A stretch of DNA of 64,000 nucleotides from Microplitis mediator (GCF_029852145.1 NC_079974.1:1550001-1614000), one strand, 5' to 3'; numbered from the stretch's first letter, positions 32,126-43,196 are shown. Translations and numbers: made by a program. Notes: a model not told the origin generated them from the sequence alone.

Positions 32126-34023
32126 GGAGATGAGGGACGAGAACGAAGGGGCAATCCCGCCTTGATACGCAATTCATCCGTTACTGGACCACAACAAACC
32201 TCAGCAACGTGACCAATTCTCCCACAACGACCGCAGACAGGAGCTTTTGGTGTAAAATTCGATGATACTGGGATTGAACTGACTTTTCCCGGTGACGTAT
32301 TTACAGTAGCCTGATCTAGCTTTTCTAAGATGGTTTTCATCATAGACTCAAAGTTACTTAATAAGGTGGAAGACTCAGAATTTAAATTTTTATTAGATGA
32401 ATCTAACTGTGCTGGATTTTGAGGGTATTTAGAATTATGAAAATTTTTATTGTTGTTAAAATTATTATTTCTATTAAAATTGTTGTTTCTATTAAAATTA
32501 TTACGGTTAGAATTGTTGGTTGCAAAATTATTATTACCGGGTGAAGTGGACGGCTGTAAAGTCTCGATACTGTTTAGTTGATCGGATTCTGAGTCTTTGA
32601 TGGAATTTAATTGTATACGCGTTTTAATTCTACTGTTATTTTCTTTAGAAGTTTTGAAATAAGGGTTCAACGCATCAGCTGTTGGCTGCCAAGCACTAAC
32701 CCGTGTATACAATTCTGCGTACGTCATTATTGTCGTATCCGAGAATTTTTGTAAAAAGTGAGGGTTGAATCGCGAAACTATGATTCGAATTTGTTTAGCC
32801 TGCGGTAACGGATCTTCGAGCTTTGCAAAAGCACTTTGCATGCGATTAATAAATGCAACTCCTGTCTCGTCGTTGCTTTGTTTAGCCGAGTAAATCCCCT
32901 GCAACACTGCCTCATCTGTTTGCTGAACCTGCCAAATCTTAAAAAACTCTTTGAAAGCCGCCCAGCTATGAAATAAACCTTCATTTTCATAGTACCACTC
33001 TAGTACGTCGCCGCTAAGGGTGTTGGTTACCACTGCCTGAAAATTTTCGAAGGAAATGTCGTTGCTGACCATCCGCTGCTCGATTATTTTTAAATATTTC
33101 TTTGCGTCAATTGGAGAAGTTCGATCACGAGAAGGAAACGAAATGTTCCAAGATTTTACGAGGCGACTAAGATCATATAACCGCATAGAATTAGAACCAC
33201 TCGTGTTTGAATTTCCCGCTGGAACTGTGTATGTATTACACCATGCTGACTGCTGTGCTGGTGGATATGAGGGTCGTGAGTACATGGGCGCGTATGCTGG
33301 TATGTTATTACCATTGTGTGATTGTGTGTATGTGCATGGAAGTGAAGGCTGCAAATTCATATGTGGTGGTAATGTATGAATTGGTGGTGGGACCATCGAG
33401 TGCGCGTACGGTTCACGCGCAGGTAAGCTATACATGACGGGCTGCTGCCCGCTCGCTTGCGTTGCCGGGATGAATGCATGTGGGTATGAGTTGACGTAGC
33501 TGGTAGGGAGAGGGTTTGCTGCTTGTGACGTCACAGTGGCAGTGGGAAATAATTCTCTCGGCATCAAAATACTTGACGCATTCGACTGAAAATTCGGGGG
33601 TGGTAAATGTGCACCCGGGGGTCGTAAAACCGTACTCGAAATCCGAAGCAAATGTTGACGTTCGGCTTGCAGGGCTTCAATTTCTGTTCGTAGTCCCGAA
33701 ACTACGTTTTGTAATACGGCGACGGAGGTCGTATTTTGAGCTTCAGAAATTGGCGCAACCCCACTAACGTTGTGAGGGTTAACATTAACGTTACCGGTCG
33801 CACTGGTAGTCGAAACATTATGATTATGATTTACAGGGTGACTTTGGGTACATATAGTACTGTTGTGGAAATCATTGTTTGGCATAAGGTTGACGAGATC
33901 GTCCATTGCACTCGTACTTGCAATTGCCGCGCCCGACGTAGTGGGAAAATGTAAAAGATTAACAGGGTTGTCAGCGGAGGTGACCGAAGGAAGTGACTGC
34001 GGAATCGGTGTCCTTGGTAGCAT
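32113..34023 (-). CDS. LTR element Gag
   Basis: 636 aa. Pro/Ser/Asn-rich N terminus with a possible coiled coil near 95-125 (LRTEIEALQAERQHLLRI), a capsid-type central domain (about 285-455, with W.FK.F and a T..Y..R segment), an Asn/Arg/Phe-rich repeat tract (about 500-545) and one C-terminal zinc knuckle C597-x2-C-x4-H-x4-C610. It would form the virus-like particle and package element RNA. It ends in the slippery site that gives access to pol. Confidence 0.9.
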   Translation of the reverse strand: MLPRTPIPQSLPSVTSADNPVNLLHFPTTSGAAIASTSAMDDLVNLMPNNDFHNSTICTQSHPVNHNHNVSTTSATGNVNVNPHNVSGVAPISEAQNTTSVAVLQNVVSGLRTEIEALQAERQHLLRISSTVLRPPGAHLPPPNFQSNASSILMPRELFPTATVTSQAANPLPTSYVNSYPHAFIPATQASGQQPVMYSLPAREPYAHSMVPPPIHTLPPHMNLQPSLPCTYTQSHNGNNIPAYAPMYSRPSYPPAQQSAWCNTYTVPAGNSNTSGSNSMRLYDLSRLVKSWNISFPSRDRTSPIDAKKYLKIIEQRMVSNDISFENFQAVVTNTLSGDVLEWYYENEGLFHSWAAFKEFFKIWQVQQTDEAVLQGIYSAKQSNDETGVAFINRMQSAFAKLEDPLPQAKQIRIIVSRFNPHFLQKFSDTTIMTYAELYTRVSAWQPTADALNPYFKTSKENNSRIKTRIQLNSIKDSESDQLNSIETLQPSTSPGNNNFATNNSNRNNFNRNNNFNRNNNFNNNKNFHNSKYPQNPAQLDSSNKNLNSESSTLLSNFESMMKTILEKLDQATVNTSPGKVSSIPVSSNFTPKAPVCGRCGRIGHVAEVCCGPVTDELRIKAGLPLRSRPSSPKNE

Positions 34024-34872
34024 CGTATTTCAACAAAAAAAAATTTTCTTTATCAAACGAAAATAACTTCTTTGCAGAAATAATATATTAAGATTTTATT
34101 ATTGATATTATTATTTAATCCAGACTAATCAGATTATAAATAAATCTGTTTCAGTAACCGTTATCAAAATAGAATTTAATTCAAAGCTGTAAAGGTGATT
34201 AATTTATTGAATAGAACAATTAGTAATTTATTTTGACTATTACAATACTTGATGACTAATAAATTATTATTTATTACTGCAAAGATCTTATTTGAAGTTT
34301 GTTTAATTATTTATTTTATTTTGTCGAGCAAAAGATATTTTATTTTAAACCGGAAACGTTTGTACTCTTTTGTATCACAAAAAAAAGTTATTTACTACGG
34401 ACAAAATTTTATTTTAAAATTTTAAGTATTTATTTTAATATTTACTTTAGGCTGTCTTTATACTTGAGTAGAGACTGTAAGCTGTAAAGCAAATAAATAC
34501 TACTGTCTCGTGTCACGACGCGTATAGCTAGTATATGCTCAAGGTTACAACGCACAAAAATCTTATGGAACCAAACCGGCACACAATATTACAATGACAA
34601 TTTCTAAATAATTTATAATAAATAAGTAAATAATTTATAATAAATAAATAAATAGGATTAATAAATAAATAAATAGGGGAAGTAATTAAATATTTTATGA
34701 AATTAGATGAATAATGAACGATGAAAAATAATGAAGAGATGAATGTAGGGAAATAAAATTTTTAATACTGGTAAGAAATTTAGTTAATGACTAGAAATTT
34801 TGGTAAAAATTTTAAGAAAAGCCGTGAGAAAAATTGATAAAATTTTTCGTTGCTGGTTTGAACTACTGCAAA
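34024..34872 (-). other. LTR element 5' leader
   Basis: Untranslated leader between the primer site and gag, AT-rich and without ORFs of note. It would hold packaging signals. Nothing specific is recognisable. Confidence 0.7.
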
Positions 34873-34890
34873 GTCCCTGTTCGAGCGCCA
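34873..34890 (-). promoter_or_regulatory. Primer binding site, tRNA-Lys type
   Basis: Two bases inside the 5' LTR, the minus strand reads TGGCGCTCGAACAGGGAC, one mismatch from the primer site complementary to the 3' end of tRNA-Lys used by many retroelements. The following ACTT extends the match. Confidence 0.88.
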
Positions 34891-34892
34891 GT

Positions 34893-35813
34893 TGAGACAA
34901 ATCGCCTATTATCTTCGCGACTTTTACCAGCAGCCACCAGAATTCGCGGGTTGAACCCTGGCTTAGGCTGGCCTCTAACAAATTTTTATTTATGCTGGAC
35001 AGAGCAGTGGGCTGGGGTTCTTGCAAAGCAAAAGACCCGCACTTATTCAAGACCGGCAACGTATCAAAAGTTCATCAACTTACCTCACGGCTTATTATAT
35101 TATTATAGATGGTATTTTTATTCTAGAGTATTTTATTAATAATCAAATTACTACTTGTAACTCAATTTAGAATAGTTAAATCAAACTTTTAGGCACTCTT
35201 ACCAGTAATATAGGATAGGGATAGAATAAGGTGGTGAATAATATAGGGAATTTATCAGGATAATATGCAATTTTATTGCCAATCGTAACAAATTCAACTA
35301 CTTACAATTAAATTCCTTCAAAGTACAATATTGGTCCTGGTTGGAATGCCGGGTGCCAATCAGTGGCCACGTGGAAGCACGCCAATTAATACACTGATTT
35401 TATTATTTAATTTATAATATTATTACCGCGAATATATCGCCGGTAACGTATAATATTTTAAATATGCTTAAGTTTAATTATAATTAATTACTAATAAACA
35501 GTACAAAGAAAGAATACTAGGTTGCAAGTTAATTGCCCGGAAAATTATGCAGTTTACAGAATATAAAATATTGCAAGTATAATAGTTAATAACGTATGAA
35601 CGTTAACGGATCCAGGATCGAAGTGGTGACGGATAATTTTTGGGCATCGGGCTCGCCTCCTGACTGTCCCCACTTCTTCCTAACGGCATGCGTCAACGTA
35701 AGGGGTTGTCATGTGACCACGGCACTATGACATGTGACATTAGACGGCAACGAGACGGAAAAAAAGCGGGAACCGCAAGGCTGAAGGCGACTAAGACAAT
35801 TCACATTGTCTCA
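34893..35813 (-). repeat. LTR (5' LTR of minus-strand element)
   Basis: 921 bp, the same length and sequence as 24849-25769 as far as compared. It should hold the promoter of the element. Its inner edge abuts the primer binding site. Confidence 0.95.
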
Positions 35814-36441
35814 ACATATACAAAATCATATTAAGCTACTTGAGACATATTATAAAAAATGGAAAATTAAAATAAATACAAATAAAACATCTGCGACAAT
35901 TTTCTCACATAAAAAAGCACAGTGCGGTACTAAACTTACCATGTATGGTGAGCAAATTCAATATGCTGATGATGTCAAGTACTTAGGCCTAACTCTAGAC
36001 AGCAAACTAAGCTACAGCAAGCATATCGCACTAGTGGCTAAGAAAGCTCATGCTGCGATCTCAATACTCTATCCGCTATTGTGTCGAAACAGCTCAGTAA
36101 ACAAAAACAACAAACTTACCATTTATAAAATGTGCATTAGGCCCATTATGCTCTACGCGTGCCCCATATGGAGCAATACATATAAGTCTAACTACAACAA
36201 ACTGCAGATACTGCAAAACAAATGCCTCAAAATGATTCAATATGTAAATCCACGAATTAAGATCAAAGATCTAAATGATATGTATAACGTTACACAAATT
36301 GAACAATATGTTAAAGATATAGCTATTAAGTTTTATAATACCAGATTTGATAATCTTAATATACTAAAGAATGTCTGTAAAATTAAAAAATACCACCCAT
36401 TCTTAAAATATAAAATGCCGCAGCAAATATGCATAAGCTAA
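35814..36441 (+). CDS. LINE ORF2 3' part
   Basis: After the ACAT duplication (35814-35817) the ORF2 frame resumes at 35818 and runs 208 codons to TAA at 36439-36441. It holds the thumb and C-terminal region: WKIKINTNKTSATIF, VKYLGLTLDSKLSYSKHI, then a Tyr/Cys-rich tail typical of Jockey RT C termini. Arithmetic of the two parts (685 + 208 codons, in phase) shows ORF2 was intact at 892 aa before the LTR insertion. Confidence 0.9.
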
Positions 36442-36695
36442 ATTCAACGTGGCGAGTGCCATGTGTTCCCTTTTTACATGTGCTAGACTGCATAGGGTTT
36501 TTTGTTTTTCGATTTTTTCTCCCTATATCATATGTATTTCATATATACAAACAACAATATTGTTAAACTAAGAAAACATTGCGCACTGGGTTATGTTATT
36601 CTAATAACGGGAACCAAAAACATAAATTAAGTTGTATACACTGTACAAAATGTATTGTAAACTATATTTTTAATAAAAATTTTAAAAACTGAAAC
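36442..36695 (+). other. LINE 3' UTR
   Basis: About 254 bp from the ORF2 stop to the right target duplication. It ends in TTTTTAATAAAAATTTTAAAAACTGAAAC with an AATAAA-like signal and no simple poly(A) tail. Confidence 0.6.
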
Positions 36696-36721
36696 TGACA
36701 TTGCTCATTGACAAGTTTATC

Positions 36722-36964
36722 ATGGAGAACGGTTATACTGACGTGATAGAATGGGCAAGAGATCACATTCAGACTCTTCGCCCTTATATCAACTTTACAA
36801 GCCCTACGATGCCTACTTTGGAACAGGCAGTCATGTTGCTGCACGAGCATATTGAACAACAGTTCAATAGTATTGTGGAGAGTTTGGACCAACACATCGC
36901 GGAACGAAAAGAAAGTTCCCAGCGTAATGGTCCCAACGTACCTACAACTCCAGGTGCAGCCTAG
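36722..36964 (+). CDS. 80-aa protein of unknown function with histone-type 3' end (right arm)
   Basis: Same protein as 20795-21037 on the opposite strand, 80 codons, differing at a handful of positions (for example QQFNSIVE for QELNSILE). It is transcribed outward. The stop (36962-36964) is 50 nt before a perfect histone-type stem-loop, which is the usual histone mRNA spacing. Both arm copies are open. The LINE now separates this copy from the palindrome centre that would hold its promoter. No known family is recognised. A histone-like or chromatin protein is only a guess from the 3' end. Confidence 0.5.
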   Translation: MENGYTDVIEWARDHIQTLRPYINFTSPTMPTLEQAVMLLHEHIEQQFNSIVESLDQHIAERKESSQRNGPNVPTTPGAA

Positions 36965-37014
36965 CTACCTCGTGATTTGGAAGAAACTCTTCCCAACTCG
37001 CTATCAAATACAAC

Positions 37015-37030
37015 GGCCCTTTTCAGGGCC
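37015..37030 (+). promoter_or_regulatory. Histone-type 3' stem-loop (right arm)
   Basis: CAAC-GGCCCT-TTTC-AGGGCC-ACCAAAT. Perfect 6-bp stem, TTTC loop and ACC 3' flank, as in replication-dependent histone genes. Confidence 0.88.
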
Positions 37031-37770
37031 ACCAAATATCTCAAAACGTATACAACGCTCAAGGCATAATCGTTTTTTTCGTATATTAATTATTCAAATA
37101 AATAATTAAGGCACCTTTTTTTTTAAATCATCATTTCCTTACGCTAACAATATGGTGAAAAAAAATTTTTCTAAACTATTTAATTAATCCATTTGTTTAT
37201 AATAAATTTTTAAACAAATGGTATGAAAAAATTTCAAAAGTAATCATATAATGCCTAACAAGAATATGAAATCAGTAACAGCTTAAAATTAAAAAAACTA
37301 AAATTGTTTATCATACATTATCCAAATTTGATATTTTTCTGTTAGTTCAACAACGAATAATTGATAAAACAAAAATAATTTATGAACTTTTATACTGTCA
37401 TCTTGTTGAGTATGTTTATGAAAAGGGCTCCCAGAAACAAAAAATTTATAGATTAATTATTTAAACTTTTATACCGCAATTAACAATTGAATAACTTTTG
37501 AAAAATGGTGATATAACTTTTATTAACGCGGAATCATATTCTTTGAAGTGTCTAGATGACACCAGAATGTTTTCAAATATTTTAATCAATATTTAATCGT
37601 ATAAAAAACTATTCAAAAATTACGCTCACTGGAGTGACGACGTGCGCATGCCGAAACTGCCGGGCAAAAGCTGATTTTTAACGTTAAATTAAAATTATAA
37701 ATATTGTAGCTACAATTCGGAAAGTTGAGAACTTTTTTACTATAAAATTATCTGCTCTTTCAGAAAAACA

Positions 37771-38455
37771 ACTCCAGGTGCAGCCTAGCTACCTCGTGAT
37801 TTGGAAGAAACTCTTCCCAACTCGCTATCAAATACAACGGCCCTTTTCCGGGCCACCAATTATCTCAAAACGTATACAACGCTCAAGGCATTATTGTTGT
37901 TTATAATTTCAAAACTGTATTTTGGAATTAGCAGCTTAAATTACATATAATTTTTATACATAAAATTTTTATTAGAGTTGACACCTTAAGAATCGCTTTT
38001 TGTATAAGGCCCGGGGTACGAAAAAAATATGAGGAGTAATATCTACTGAACGAGTGACCTCGTTACGTTTTTGTGCGCAACCTATCTTGCGCACCGTTCA
38101 CTTTTTAGGTGTGAGTATGAGGCGACGTACATAGGGTATGCGAGTCTAGTCAAGATGTTAATTTCCTGCGAAAAATAGTTACAGGTCTCCTGAAAATATA
38201 GTTGATGGCTTAAATGTCCCGGAATGACACCTAGAAAAAGACCTTTTTTGGATTCTTTCTGGGAAAGAAAATTACAATTGTTATTAACAAAAAACCGTTA
38301 AGAAAATTAGCCGTCCAGCTTTTTTGACAAAATCCCAAAAAGTATAAGTGAGAGCTCAAATATTAAAAAAATTTCTGAAAGAGCAGAAAATTTTATAGTA
38401 AAAAAGTTCTTTACTTTCCGAATCGTAGCTCCAATATTTATTGCGAATTCATATT
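37771..38455. repeat. Rearranged extra block in right arm
   Basis: Begins with a partial second copy of the ORF 3' end and 3' UTR (37771-37890), including a mutated stem-loop at 37839-37854 (CGGGCC in place of AGGGCC). Next, 37950-38445 matches the left arm's 19570-20045 in direct orientation. With 38640-39110 it therefore forms a second, internal palindrome. This looks like fork-switching or gene-conversion-type rearrangement inside the foldback. Confidence 0.75.
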
Positions 38456-39996
38456 CTTTGAAGTGTCTAGATGACACCAGAATGTTTTCAAATATTTTAA
38501 TTAATATTTAATCGTATAAAAAACTATTTAAAAATTACGCTCACTGGAGTGACGACGTGCACATGCCGAAACTGCCGGGCAAAAGCCGATTTTTAACGTT
38601 AAATTAAAATTATAGATATTGGAGCTACAATTCGGAAAGTTGAGAACTTTTTTACTATAAATTTTTCTGCTCTTTCAGAAATTTTTTTAATATTTAAGCT
38701 CTCACTTATACTTTTTGAGATTTCGTCAAAAAAGCTGGACGGCTAATTTTCTTAACGGCTTTTTGTTAATAACAATTGTAATTTTGTTTCCCAGAAAAAA
38801 TCCAAAAAAGGTCTTTTTCTAGGTGTCATTCCGAGACATTTAAGCCATCAACTATATTTCCAGGAGACCTGTAACTATTTTTCGCAGGAAATTAACATCT
38901 TGACTAGACTCGCATACCCTATGTACGTCTCCCCATACTCACGCCTAAAAAGTGAACGGTGCGCAAGATAGGTTGCGCACAAAAACGTAACGAGGTCACT
39001 CGTTCAGTAGATTTTATTCCTCATATTTTTTTCGTACCCCGGGCCTTATACAAAAAGCGATTCTTAAGGAGTCAACTCCAATAAAAATTTTATGTGCAAA
39101 AATTTTGATCGTGTTCAAAAGTTATTCATTAACTTCGCGCGGACCATGGAGAGAGACCGCAACTACTCACAGTTTCACCGAGCCTGGACTCAAAAGCATT
39201 TCAGTTTCGAAATCTATCCCTTCAGCCTTAATCTTGAATTCTCATTGGTCAAGTCTTAACCCCCTCTACTCTCAATCCAGCCATCTCATTGGAGCGCAGT
39301 TACCGAAATTTCCCCTCCACGCCGAAATTCTAGAACCTGGCTCTCGGGTATGAAGGGAATCTGGAAGCTGCAGCGCATTCATATTCGATCAGTCAAACGG
39401 AAAATAATACCCTACAGATAGCGAGCATGGCTATTAGCGCTAATCAACTAATTAATATTCAAGCGAGCGAGGCTTGAATATTCTCCAGCTACTTCTCATA
39501 CCAACAACTAGTTTTTCGCAGAACTAACGTTGAACTAGCTCTTTTCAGGGCTAGTCAACAAGACCTCCGGGTCTTGGCTCTTTCAGATTTTCTTGGCTCT
39601 ATAGATTTCATACCTTAGATGAATGACTTTTGTTTCTTGACCCGAAACTATATTATTTTTAATCGATACTATTACATTCTTCAAGCAAGGCCACTTGTCT
39701 TGGACTTAAAATGTCGTATTATGGTAATGTCTTCAACCTACATTTTTGTCTATCTTAATTCAAGAGCAAGAAATGCTGAAGCGAATTATAATAGTATTTT
39801 GTTTAAAAAAATTCAAAAGTGCTTCATTAAAGAATAAAATTCTTAAGCGACTAATTTTTTTCCAAGATCCAAGATTTTGATTGATTAGTTCAAAAACTTA
39901 TTTTTCGAATCGAAACGATTAAAAATTTTGAAACAAGAATTGCATTTTGAAGAAAAAATTTTTGTTGAATCAAGATAGTTTTTTTAACAGTGTGCG

Positions 39997-41078
39997 TTAC
40001 GGGCAGACAAAACTAGGTTCAATATTTAACTTATAAAAAATTTTATACGAAATATTATTACATCAATACATTTTTGTTTATAATTAAATCGTATAAATAC
40101 AAAAGCATAAAAAAAAAATCTGTCTATCGGTTGACCTTGTAGGCCAGCCACAAAACTTCCCGCCTTTTGAGAGCTCTTTGAGCTCAAGAAGCTAGAAAAC
40201 ATTGTCATGAATACATTTTCGAGCTCGATTTACTTTTGTATGCAATTGTTTTCGAATAAAAAAACATTTTTTAGTCCTACTTAAAAAACTGATAATTTAT
40301 TAAATGAAAAAAATTCCCGTTCAAAAAAAAATTTTCAGTCAATTCAGGGCTTTGCAAATCAAAAAATTCGATTCCCTATTTAGATAAGACGGGAAATTTC
40401 TAACTTCCCGCTAAAAAAATTGGAAATTTTTAAAAATTCGGAAAGTTATTGGGTTCCGTTCAATTTTAAAAAATTTCTAAGAGATTTTTACGTTTCAAGG
40501 TTCTAGGATGTTATTCAGACTAATTTCAAGATGATGTCCGACTGTGTGTATGTGTGTGTGTAAATATCTGTAACTTTTGAACGGACGAACCGATTTTGAT
40601 CGTCAAGGTGTCATTCGACGCGGCATGTTAATATTTAAAAGCTGTTGAAAATAAAGCTTAATCGGTAGGGCTCGTTCAGAGATATTCCAATAATAAAATT
40701 TTTTTAAAAACGTTTTTTTTTTGGATAACTTGTAATTCGCTCGATGGATTTATTCCAAAAATCTACTTAGCTCTGAATCTTTGTAAGTCGCGTCGAATGC
40801 CACCTCAACCATCAAAATCGGATCATTCATTCAAGAGAAACCGTTGTCTTAAGAATTGAAAAAAATTTTTTTTTAGTTCTTTTGAAATATCTTACAAACG
40901 ACTACATAAATAAATTTCAAAATATGATCAGCTTTAGCACTCACTAAAATACGTCGATTGCCATCTTAACCGACTCAATAGGTCAATTCGTGTGAGAGAT
41001 ATCGTCGGAGAAAAAATGGTAAAAAACGTTTTTTTCGAAAAGAACGACATACTAAAGTTTTTTCGAGCTCGTAGAGCT
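39997..41078. repeat. Fragments of the AACTTCCCGCT element family
   Basis: At about 40107-40260 lies an inverted copy of the family's right end (GTTGACCTTGTAGGCCAGCC, then AACTTCCCGC). At about 40400-41078 lies a forward, diverged left part with TCATTCGACGCGGC and 'aaccgattttgatcgt' motifs, cut by the MITE starting at 41079. No gene. Confidence 0.65.
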
Positions 41079-42834
41079 GAGGTAAAAGCACCAATTATTG
41101 ACGGGGGTCCAATTATTGACGCCCTATCCTATTTTAGAACAGATTTAATTACTTACTATATTAATAATAATCGTATACATTTTTAATCAATCTATATAAT
41201 TTAAGAAATCGAAAAAAAATTATTGTTAGTGAAAAATATTCAATATTCATTAATAAAAAAAATAAAATTCATTCGAGTCTATCGAAACAGCTTGTGAGCG
41301 TCAATTTTCTTAACTATTGCGGTTAGAAAAGCAGTCTTTTGAAACGATGATTTTTAATTACTTTTTCCATCTAATCACATCAACTTTTATTTATAAATAA
41401 ATAAAATATAAAAAATTAACAATATCATATATTTACAATAAATTGTATGCTTTTTAGTTTTAAAATAGTGGATGTCAATAATTAGTACATAATATTGACG
41501 TTGTATTTCATATTGACAGGTCAGTAGACAGCGCCATAACGTCTTTTTTTTCAAACATAAATCCATTAAAAACTTAAACCATAATATTCGAGAACCCACG
41601 CTGTCATATGTACACTGATAGAAAATTTCTATTGACTCAAGAAATATTTTCTTGAGCCAAGAATTTATTTCTGAAGAAAACCAGTTGTCTTGCTTCAAGA
41701 AATTCTTGTCTTGATTTAGATTTTCTTGGCTCTATAGATTTTGTATCTTCGATGGATAACTCTCGTGTCTTGACCCGAAATTATATTATCTTCAATCGAT
41801 ACTATCGAATTCTTCAAGCAAGACCACTTGTCTTCAACTAAAAATGTCGTATTATTATTTTAAGAACTTTAAATTTTTGGTTTAAGTAATAATTCCTTGA
41901 TGGAAGATGTTTTTAAAGTAATGAAAAAAAAATTTTTTTTTTAAATAAATTTCTACTTTAACATATCTAAAGTAAATGAATGTAGTCCTAAAAAATCACT
42001 TTAAAACTTTTTATTTTTCAAATAAAAAAAAAAGTTTTTTTTCAAGCTGAGTAAATTGATATCTTGATTTAAAAATCGCGCCATTCTCGAAACGAGTCGG
42101 TAATGTCTTAAACCTATATTTTGCCTATCTCAATCCAAGAGCAAGAAATTCTTGAGCGAAATATGTCAGAATTTTGTTTCAAAACAAAAAAGGCTTCATC
42201 GAAAAATCAAATTCTCAAACAAAGAATTTTTTTTCTCTATCCGAGAATTTCAATTTTTTGGTTCAAGGACTTATTTCTTGAATTAAAACAATTGAAAATT
42301 TTGAAACAAGAACCACATTTTGAAGAAAAGATTTTTCTTGAATCAAGATAGTTTTTCTATCAGTGTATATAAAATATTAATCATAAAAAAATGATTAATT
42401 GATTTTTATTTAATTAAAAAACATTTTTATTAGTTTCGTGTTTAAAATAAAGGTGAGTGAAAAACATTATAAAGTAAGTATTTATTTAATTAAATTAAAA
42501 ATTAACCTCATTTCCAAAAAGTAAATATAAAGTTCAACAGATCAGTGACGCATGTGCATTAAGGGTGTCAATAATTGGAGCAACAGCATGTCAATAGTTA
42601 GATCAGTCGGGTTCTTAACCTGTCAATAATTGGTTTACCCGAGTAACTTATTTTATCGCTTTAAATTAATTAGTAAATGTAATTTATTATTATAAAAAAA
42701 TATGAATTTGTTGAGTTAAAAGACTAAATAAGACAGTGTTAAAATTAAAATTCAATAATATTAATTTTTAATATGTTTAAAAAAATGTAATTACAATCTT
42801 GTCTCTTATAGTGTCAATAATTGGTGCTTTTACC
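41079..42834. mobile_element. TIR element AGGTAAAAGCACCAATTATT
   Basis: Ends AGGTAAAAGCACCAATTATT and the complement AATAATTGGTGCTTTTACCT. The core repeats GTCAATAATTGG several times (e.g. 42565-42640). It hosts the MITE 41612-42366. Its right end directly abuts a LINE insertion. Terminal bases resemble those of 50384-51355 (AGGTAAATGTCCCAATACT). Confidence 0.72.
41612..42366. mobile_element. MITE ACACTGATAGAAAA (family of the giant foldback)
   Basis: About 755 bp, ends ACACTGATAGAAAATTTCTA and the complement of ATAGTTTTTCTATCAGTGT, flanked by TA. Its interior (about 41715-42180) is homologous to the outer parts of the giant foldback arms (18655-19105 inverted and 39590-39996). It is noncoding. 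Confidence 0.8.
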
Positions 42835-42845
42835 TTATATAAGTG

Positions 42846-43176
42846 GGAGCATAGTTAGAAAAAGAGCAACGGAAACGGAGGTCACGGGATGCGTGTGAGG
42901 GAATGGAGGAATGAGGAAAGGCAAAAGAGTTTTTTCTTTGAAATTTCTTTTTCTCTTGTTGCCCTGAGTGTGAAGGACGAAGGATGGAAATTGTAAAGGA
43001 TGGAAGGATGGAAATTGTAAAAGAGTGTGATATAGGTTTAAGGAATTGTCTTTATGTAATCTGGAGGTTTACATACTGTTAATTTTTGTTAATTTTTGTT
43101 TTTTTATGTATTTGTGGACGGAAAGTCTGGTTGTAACCCGAAAGGGAAAATTTTGAAACCAATAAAAAAAAAAAAA
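42846..43176 (+). mobile_element. 5'-truncated LINE with poly(A) and 11-bp target duplication
   Basis: A 331-bp segment ending in AATAAAAAAAAAAAAA, bounded by TTATATAAGTG at 42835-42845 and 43177-43187. The first part resembles the C-terminal coding end of a LINE ORF2 (Arg/Glu-rich, basic), followed by a 3' UTR. Clade not assigned. Unlike the Jockey-like element, it has a clean poly(A) tail. Confidence 0.82.
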
Positions 43177-43196
43177 TTATATAAGTGATATTTGTT

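Larger units (their letters stand above)
24849..35813 (-). mobile_element. Full-length Ty3/gypsy LTR retrotransposon with third ORF
   Basis: 10,965 bp. Identical-looking 921-bp LTRs, ACAT target duplication, tRNA-Lys-type primer site, polypurine tract, and intact gag (34023-32113), pol (32074-28232) and ORF3 (28201-26489) on the minus strand. The pol order PR-RT-RNaseH-IN defines the Ty3/gypsy group. All frames are open and the LTRs match, so it is a very recent insertion, younger than the LINE it disrupts. It has no envelope-like gene: ORF3 lacks a signal peptide and membrane span. Confidence 0.95.
21293..36695 (+). mobile_element. Jockey-like non-LTR retrotransposon (split by LTR element)
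   Basis: A LINE with a ~140-bp 5' leader, ORF1 (21434-22801), ORF2 (22794-24848, resuming at 35818-36441) and a ~254-bp 3' UTR that ends in AT-rich sequence without a clear poly(A) tail. Bounded by 12-bp TGACATTGCTCA duplications. ORF1 has three Cys/His knuckles and ORF2 an endonuclease plus reverse transcriptase, the Jockey-clade arrangement. Interrupted by the 10,965-bp LTR element at 24849-35813. Confidence 0.88.
36696..39996. repeat. Right arm of giant foldback
   Basis: Mirror image of the left arm, starting with the 12-bp LINE target duplication. It contains the right ORF and stem-loop, then an extra rearranged block (37771-38455) not present on the left, then the complement of 18655-20235, ending in MITE-like sequence ATAGTTTTTTTAACAGTGT at 39996. 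Relative to the left arm, ~200 bp is missing near 39720. Confidence 0.88.

Noticed and set aside
39105..39353. 82-codon frame in the right foldback arm
   Set aside because: The mirror region in the left arm (19300-19545) does not preserve the frame, and no domain is recognisable. It does carry CCAAT motifs on the other strand but no evidence of a gene.
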